Shown: positions 54,301 through 63,300 of the stretch, one piece after another | Layout of the letters: each line of letters opens with the position of its first letter | Numbering within the stretch: position 1 is the first letter of the stretch | Notes under the pieces: generated by a model | Databases searched by the model: none | What the model was told of the DNA's origin: nothing | What the model saw: only the letters and a program-made list of their open reading frames with translations | Assembly (NCBI RefSeq): GCF_026230105.1 | Contig: NC_079483.1 | Coordinates: forward strand, 15,865,312 to 15,929,311 | Source: Diorhabda sublineata | Taxonomy: Eukaryota; Arthropoda; Insecta; Coleoptera; Chrysomelidae | Direction: 5' to 3' | DNA length: 64,000 nt | Program-made: the position numbers and the translations under genes

Positions 54301-57300
54301 AGAATGCCAGCTTTATTATTATTATTATAAGAATTTTGTACAATATCTTTGAAATAATCTCAGAAAATGAAGTATTGAAAATTATTTAAATGATTTGGTA
54401 TGATTCATTTTATGATAAAATCCAGTAATCAATGGGTACTTTCCAACATTCATTTAAAATCGTATTTCGATTATTCGTATAAGTTTTATACGAATTAATG
54501 CGTCTTCAGGACTATTTTTAGAGATAACTCGACTGAAGTATTGGGTTTATAAAGGTTTTGTGATATGACGGTTCTCGCTGACTCCTAAGCACATCACCTA
54601 ATATAATTAACATTGCATTCTAAAATCAACACTCCTTTATAACTGTCAATAAACAGCAACATTTATTGGAACCTCAAAATCGTTAATTTTGCAAACATGA
54701 AATGAAAGACAGGGTCTTCTGGGAATTAATGCAAAAAATTCGGAAGTAGATGTTATATTCAAGTATATTTTGTAAATTATGCATTTGAACATTAAGAATT
54801 TTCAATGGATGATTACGTTTGTCCATTTAGTATGTTTGACAGATTATTAATTCTACTATCTATAGACCAGAGGCGGCTTATGACCAATTGTTGACAATCC
54901 GTCACTTTTACAAGGACAACCTGTACAATCTAAAGATAGCTAAAATGAATTTTTCAATCGATTTTCAATAAAAAGGTACTCTTTATTTAATTCGATAAAA
55001 TTTATGTTTCAGGAAATATGTAGATTTTAAGATCGTGGTAAAGATCGCCATAAAGAGACATTCTGAAAAAATTAATAATAAATTGTAATTATTTGTAATA
55101 CTTACTGAAGGTATTAAAATACAATTAATAGTTATTTTCCATCTAGTCAAATAAGCTACCACGACTTAATTTGTTAATGTGAGTTTGCTTTCAGATCGTA
55201 TGAGAAAAATCTGAATTTTTTGCAATCCGGGAACACCCTATATATTCTCAGGGATTTTTTGAATAAAAAGAAAGTTGGGCTAATTCATTTGACATAATAA
55301 AGTCCATTATATTTCTAGTAAAACCAAAAAATATACCGTTCAGTCATTTTACAAAACTTACAAACCAAAATTTATAAAATTCTAGTAACTCAGAACGGGC
55401 AACAGAAAATAAACTATTTTCAAAGAATATAGCTTAAAAATAATGAAAACAACTAAAAATAGGTAAGTATGGTGATATTAAACAAATAGTAGCAACTGAA
55501 AAATAGCTGGAAATATCCTATTTATTCGATGTACAAATTTCAAACAAAGAAGCTGGTTCAACTATTTTATTTATTATTATGGTTCTGACTTAGATCCTAA
55601 ATTAATGCTTGACTTTACCATAACCAATACAAAGTTAAAATACTTAAACTTCAAATACACTGAGCTGGGATCTCCTGTTACCAAATTATTTGTTTCAATT
55701 ATTGCACAGAATCAAGTTGAATCAAAAAATGAACTACCCCTCGCAAAAGACCTCACAATTTTTAGACTGTTTCGTAATTCAGCTCTGAATCTTTCCATAA
55801 TTCTAGTTCTTACACTTAAGTTTAGTTGCAGAGGAAATCTCCTGCAGGGGCTGTCTAGCTCCTAGTGAAAATTTCATTAATTAACCTGTTTCAATCCTTC
55901 TTTCGGTACGAGTCACCATCTTTCTATCCATAGATAAGGAAAGGAAAAACAGAAATATTCTTAATTTTTTACTTATAATAGGCGAAAATTTCGCTTTTTC
56001 ATCATTGGAATGTCTTACAAAACGCTTTTAACGTGGTTTAGTACCCTGCCGTTTCCTCTTCTATCCCTTGTCTTCAGATCAATGCAACTTGAAGAAGCTA
56101 TTCGCGCACGCAATCTCGTAGATTGCGCTTCAGAAGATGTACCCAGAACTTCTACTCTCTACGCGTTAGCTAGTACCTGGAGGTAGGCGCCCCTTCACAT
56201 TTACCGCAAATTTCATGCTAGTGATTCACTAATTGTATAAGAACCACATGGTGTATGTGAATTTGTTTCGACGCCAAATGATTTTGGACGATGCCGGCTT
56301 AAAAGATATATATTGTAATATATTTTTTATCAACTATAAAAATTTTTGGTTTTTATCCCTGTTCCACAACTCTTATTATGGATATTTAGATATTAAGTTA
56401 AATAAACAATTTAACTAGTGAAAAAGTGACAGAAGTAGTTATAACAAATATTAAATATGTGCACCATAGTACAGTATTTATGGATCTGCAGTGTTCTCAT
56501 TCAGACCACTATAATTTTGGTCTTCAACTATCTCCTTAGATGGTGAAGGCATTCAATTTTTTCCTCGCCATTTCTCTATGCTTATCCGAGGAAAATATTT
56601 TTCATGATTAATAATTGTAGACTTATTATAATTTTCTGGAAATATTCCAAAAAAAAACTATGCTTAAATCCTTGTTTTATCAGTTTGTTATTGAATCACT
56701 CTAATCTTAGAAACAAAGAATGTAAATCGTTGATACAGTAATGGACAAATGACAGAATTTAAGTGAAAAATTAGTACCTAATAAGATACTTCACCGATCT
56801 CACCCTTTGAATAAGCTAACAATGAAAAATATAAATTTTTGTGTCCATATCAACAATAATCGACACATTTACCGCTATCGTGATATCAACACTTAAGCGG
56901 AAATCATTGCAAAATCACCGTTACCATGTGAGGTATCGAAAGGAAGGTAACTAAATTCATCAGTAGTCGGTGTTTCACAGAAAAATAAAAATAAAGTTAT
57001 CGGGATGTTGTGCATACCAAAACCAGTTGCATATTCGTATAAATTTTCTGCGCATTCTTCTGAATTCTATTGTGGTTTGACTATCCTCTTTTTCTTCCAG
57101 GTATTGTCTTTTTTTCTCAATTTTGACGTTCTCGTTGCATTTTTTTCGCAGCCTCTAGAAAGGCAAATGCTTAGCCGACTTGTACGACATGTAACGACCT
57201 TAAAAATATACAGGCAAAGTTGTTTCTAATATTTATTTCCTCATCTTCCTTTCTACTTCTTATTGTCTCCACTGCTGGTTATCGTCCAGATGTTATCTGC

Positions 57301-60300
57301 CTAGCGTAATCTCCCCTTGTATAGTCGTTCCCTCAGCTGGATAATGGGATGGACTGCCAGCTCTTCAAATATTCTTCTGGCGATATCGTCCATGACCGGT
57401 TCTCCCAGAAATTTCGCGACTGCTACTTGCTATGCCGAAGAAACTGATAGTGAAAAAAGGATTTAGACTGTCTAAATGATGATATCGTCCAAGACCTATT
57501 AATCTTCTCGACCCACTCTCATTGCATATGTTGTGTCCCGATGTACCAAATAACGTTCACTGCTTTCCTTGGGCTGATATTCTACTCTACTTGAGCTCCT
57601 TATGATATGGATGTCGATGACTGTGATGGGATGAGCCTTGGGTCTGAGCTAGAAGCTGGAACGTCTTCCAATGAGTGAATCAAATTGTCTTTTTTCCTCC
57701 TTCGTCTTGTCTACTCTATAGTCGACGTGGTCCTTGAACATCAGCTTTTGATCCACGATGACTCTCTAGTATTTAGCCTTGGTAGTTCAAGTGATTTCGC
57801 GATGTGTAGGTTGTCTTCTGGTATCCTCATACTCTTTTTCAAATATACCGTTCAGGTCTTCTCTACGTTAACGCTGATCTATCGCGTTGTACACGTTCTA
57901 CATCCTAGGCTGATGGCAATGACAAAGTCATACCATATCGAGAGCTTTCAGGATGATACCCTTCATAAAGATGCAGTCGTGTATATGTTGTAGAGCACAG
58001 GACAGAAAACTGCGTTTATTACCAGACACTATCAAAGGCTTTACTGAAATCCTGGAAGCTTCGAGTAGCTTCGAGAAGCTTGCTATGCCGAAGAAACTGA
58101 TAGTGATAAAAGAATTTAGAATGTCTGAATCTTGTTAACAGAGTTTTTCATTCGGATAATGAAGATAGACAGATATTGTATTTCACAAATTTGAGAATTC
58201 ATGACATTTAGAATCATATTAGAGAATCGCTCGATTTAAGTTATCGAAAATATAAGTTGAAAAAAGTTTTTTAACATGCAAGTTATCCTCAATTTTCTAC
58301 CATAATTTTCAATTCTTTGAATACATTTATAAATGATTAATAAGAAAAATATTTTCCTTGTTTATAATTTCGAATCCACTTTTCTAATAAATCATCTTCA
58401 CTTAAAACGTTGTTTTCTATTTATATTCTCACACTAATAAGGATTGTGCATGCAGCATCACTGAGAGATTGTTTGGTTTGAATCAAGATTCGTACAATGC
58501 TTATAGGTAAGGTTCTTTGACATTATCGTTCCTATTATTTGTATTCCATAAAAATTCTTTGTTTATTTTGGTTTTTTGCAGCTACTTGGGAGAAAAACCA
58601 AATGAGAATTTGATCATTGCTGCCAAAAAGGGTGATCTACGAACGGTAAGATCGTTTATTTTCTCTATAAAATAGATTGAGATCAAATTTCTGACTTTTC
58701 ATTCTTCATCAATATTAACTAAATCACCTTAATATTTAGTTCTTAACCTAACTTAGAATGGTCATAAATTGAAACATTTTCTAATATATACACAGAACGC
58801 CCGACTAAAGCTTCTATACCACTATAAAAGCATTGTAGACTGGAGCATTGTGGACACTTTGACTGATTTTACCGCGCCTTTTTTCAATAATTTTTTGATA
58901 CAACTGCCTTAGTAAGTCACGCTAATATGTAGTTGATTCCTCAAAGTCAATGAATAGGATACCCTTGCAGTCCGAAAAATATTGTTTCCATAATTTTTTT
59001 GGTGCTTTTCGTGAGTTTTCCTTTTTTGATACACGCTCTCCTTCATGGAATCTCTTTTGGATGTCGGATCATAGTAAAAGACCATAGTTTCATAATACGT
59101 TACATTGATCGGATTACACTTTCTTGATCCTTGTGAAAAAGTTATAAAAATCGCTCAGAACATTCTACACAATGCACACTGGGTCGAAACACCAAATTAT
59201 TGAACGTTGCAGTTACATGGCTGAACGAAAAAAAGTTAAACGTAAGCCCCCATTACTTTTTAACGAGGAATAGATTTCTGTATTCAAATTTTAATTGGAA
59301 CCGTATTATTTGACATCTTAAATTGATTCTTCACCCTATTTCCAGCAGCTTTTACTTAGGTCACTTTTTTCATAGGAGCAAACGTATTATAAACTTTTTG
59401 CGGACACACAATAAATATTTTCCGAGTCCAAGATCGTGAATCCATTGCCCATATGCCCTATAATAATCATTTAAACTCGTATGGTTTGTTCGGAAATTCA
59501 AAACATCACGATTTTTAGCGAAAATATTGTTTACACCAACACTAACAATCATACTGTCTGACGCGAGTTTCGATAACCAAGTTATCGTCTTCAGAGACTG
59601 AAGGTCACGATTTTTGTTGGTGTTGCTACTAATGCCAATACTGAATTTTATTTTTTATTGACTTTCTTGTTTTTGGAATTCATGAGGATTAAAGATAATA
59701 ATACGTCCATAAAGTATGAACACACATTTGAAACAAAGAAACTGGAATTTATATAGACAACATTTAAAAAAAAACAATTTCTAAAAAATTAAAAAAAAAT
59801 GTTTCGTAAGCCGGGACGAACCCGCAGATAATTATTAATGGCAAGTAAAGTATAAACCTTTCAATTTATTTCTGAGGAGGTAGATTTCTGAGTGATTTTG
59901 GGCGATTTTCATTAAGAATTTTCTACGAATTTGATGTTTTTTGGAATAGTCACAACACAGGACCTTCCGTACGGGGATCATCTCCTAATGATTTTCATCC
60001 ACAGTAAAACAACTTAGTTAAATTTTCAATTGTTGAAAATTATGGACACAAGTCACCGTCAACAGCCTCTATACTCCTTTTTTTATTTGTGTTGCTTCCA
60101 ATCCATCTTTAGTTAAAAATTTCATAGCAACGCAAAACTTTCTTTGAGACATTTACCAAAAAATTTGACTGAATGGTGGTTGCAGCTCTACTATAACAAA
60201 ATGGATCGAAGCAGCAAGTTTAAACTTGCTTATTGAGATTTACTCTATTACTCTATGATGCCCAGAACTCATGAACCGCACAACGAATTTGCCAACGCGT

Positions 60301-63300
60301 TTCAAATCTTACAACCTTTTTTGGAAGTTTGTGAGATGGCTGTTGATATAATCAATTAAGTCAAACAGCAATTTGAGTTTTTTTCATACTGACATTCCTT
60401 ATTGAGGCTCACTCGTTCTTTCCCACTTGCGAAGCCCTTTTACAGAGATACCTCTTCGAGTATCCAGATGAATCAAATTACAAGTCTTAGTTGGGTGTTT
60501 CTGTAAAATAGTTTATTGAAAAAATATTCACATATCTATGTAATTATATTCTAAAAATTACCTAAAAGTTTTTTATATTCACCACGGTATTTTTCCTATT
60601 ATACTGAAAAGAGAGGGTTAGCCTTTTTGTGGTAATTTTATTGGGGAAGATAGAGAATTAAATTCTGTGAAACAAAAAAAAATGAATCGACGAAGTGAAA
60701 GATTATAAAGCCGAGTACAGAAAAACCACAGAAACCTAAAACACCGATGAGTTTTATCTAATAAAAAACATCCTTTTATCTGTAAATTCCTTACATTGGG
60801 ACAATAAACCAAATATCAATATTTTTTCCTCACTTATTCACTTTATAAGTTAGTTTAAAAAAGCTCACAGCAGGATACTTTTTGATTCCCTAATTAGTTC
60901 CAAAATCTCAATTATAGTCTCCTAACTTCTATACAAAAGATTATATCAAATAATTTTAAGAATATCAGTTCAAAGAATGAAGACGTAAATATCTAAAATC
61001 TAACATGAAATTGATTTATATTATAGTTCAAATACAACTATATCCAATACTCAATTAAACACTGTCCATAACGTATTAAAAGTACTTCAGAGTTCACTTA
61101 AAACAAAAAAATCCCTTTGAAAAGCTAAATAGGCACCTTGGTTGGAATCATTTGACGTCAAACTAAGGCTTGATCTGAAGTTTATTCCTTCTCTATGCAC
61201 CATCGGCATTCCCAATCATGATACCTGTACTATATAGATAGCATCTTAGATGACCGTGTCCGATTAGAATTCCGTGCCTGTTAAGCTGGAACAATTGATT
61301 AGTAACAGATGTATGTTTGCATGTTTTAAACCAGGTGTTTCATCCACCCTCGCAAACTTTGACGTGCGAGAAAACTACTCTGTATAATTCTAAATTTATT
61401 GTTTTATGAAACAGGTCCCTGATTAAATTAAAGATTATATACATTTCCTTTCAATTAATTTTATGAATACAATAATGGAAAGCTCCATTTTACATCCTAT
61501 AGATTAGACAATTACACAACCAAGGCTATTCATTACTGACAAAAGACGCAGCTGGACAAACGATGCTTCATCATGCTGCACGCTATGGCCACAAAGATGT
61601 CGTCAAATACCTCACCAGATATGCTGCATCAATTATAAACGAGAGAGATTCTATTCTGTAAGTACTACTAGAAAACATCTAAATTTTATTCGTTTCATAA
61701 CAAAAGGTGTCTAAAGTTAGGTGAAGAGATTGAAAAAATTTACAAAAAAATCATTTATAGCAAGACTCCAGCCGTGACGTACGTAGTTTACTGAATACAT
61801 TACGTACTCCTGTAGGAGTTTTTGTCACGTTCACAGGTAGCACATTATCGTGGAAACAGACAACACCTTTTGACAGTAATCCTCGGCGCATGCTCTGTAC
61901 TGTGCGGTACAACTTCTTAATAATCTCACAATAAACATGTTCATTGATTGTTTGATCTCATATTATGAACTCAATCAGCAATATGCCTTTTCTCACCAAA
62001 AAATTGGTGCATATGGGTTTTCGAAGTGTCAAGAGAATCTTTACCGTCTTCATTGTAGCGTACCAAAAACCGAAGTGGACTTCCATTAACTTGTAAGAAT
62101 TGTAAGAATTTTGGGTACCCCACGTGAGCAAAGGTTTTCAATTTCCAGCTTTTCAGTTACAATTGAATAAATTAGTGATCGTGAAATTCCATTCCATCTA
62201 AATCTTCTCTTCAATAATTGCTTGTATCAGCTCATCATTAACCAAAGATGGGCGCTCACATCGTTCTTCACTTAAATTGACTGACCTATCTTCTGATCAT
62301 TGAATTCCTCACAGCATTTACACACTCAATTTAACTTTCTTTGTATATATTCGTAGACAAAAAATCACAGTTCTGATTTCACAAGCGGCGGTATTTTCAA
62401 TTAACGCTGACATACATAACAAAGCACTACAAAGAACACGTCTGCAGTCGCGATATGAAAATGGCATAGCTTGAGTCCGAGTAACTGCCCAGCATGCTTG
62501 CAACTTCTGTTCTGCCGCTACTAAGAAAAGAAACGGAACATTAAATTTACCTTATACGAGGGTGATCCCAGAAGTACCTATCTCAACAAAGAAAGCATAA
62601 AAATTTTGGAAAAAAATATATTTATTTTGTCTTTCAGCTTCATACACTTATCCCAGGATGTTCAGGCTCCTCAAAACAGCCATTAACTGCCGAAATCACC
62701 TCTTCATTGTTGGAAAATCTTTGACCTCCGAGCCATTTTTTCAAGTCTGGGAACAGAAAATAATCTGGCGAAATTTCAAACTTCAAATCATGGATGTGTG
62801 AGCTGGTGCATTGTCCTGACTTTCTTCTTAGCCAAGTGCGCCCGTTTTTGCTTGATTTCTTAACTCAAACGTTGCAATAACTTTGCATTATACTTTCCGC
62901 TGTTAGTTTTTTCCTTTTCAAACAAATTATCTCACGTGCTTCCCTAAAAAATTGACTCCATGACCTTGGTTGCAGATGGAACGGTCTTTGCCTTCTTTGG
63001 AGCCGGTTATCCCTTTTCAATCCACTGTTTCGATTTTTTTTTGTTTTGGGTGTAAAGTAATTAGCACACGTTGTGAAACGGTGCAAAAGTCGGCTTTATT
63101 TCTGTTAAACACTGCCAAACACTCGATGAAAACATCTTCACGATAGCGTTTTTGTTCTATTGTGAGCAAATGCTGCAATTATCTTGCGCACAGCTTTCTC
63201 AGGTCCAAATTTTCATTTAATATGTGATGTACCCCACTTTTTGAAATGCCTACTATGTCTCCTAGCTTACACATTTTCAGACGTTGACTTTCTTTAACAT

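Noticed and set aside
58441..58455. Upstream acceptor for exon 11 (CTAATAAG)
   Set aside because: In the phase required by exon 10 it gives a stop codon within the exon.
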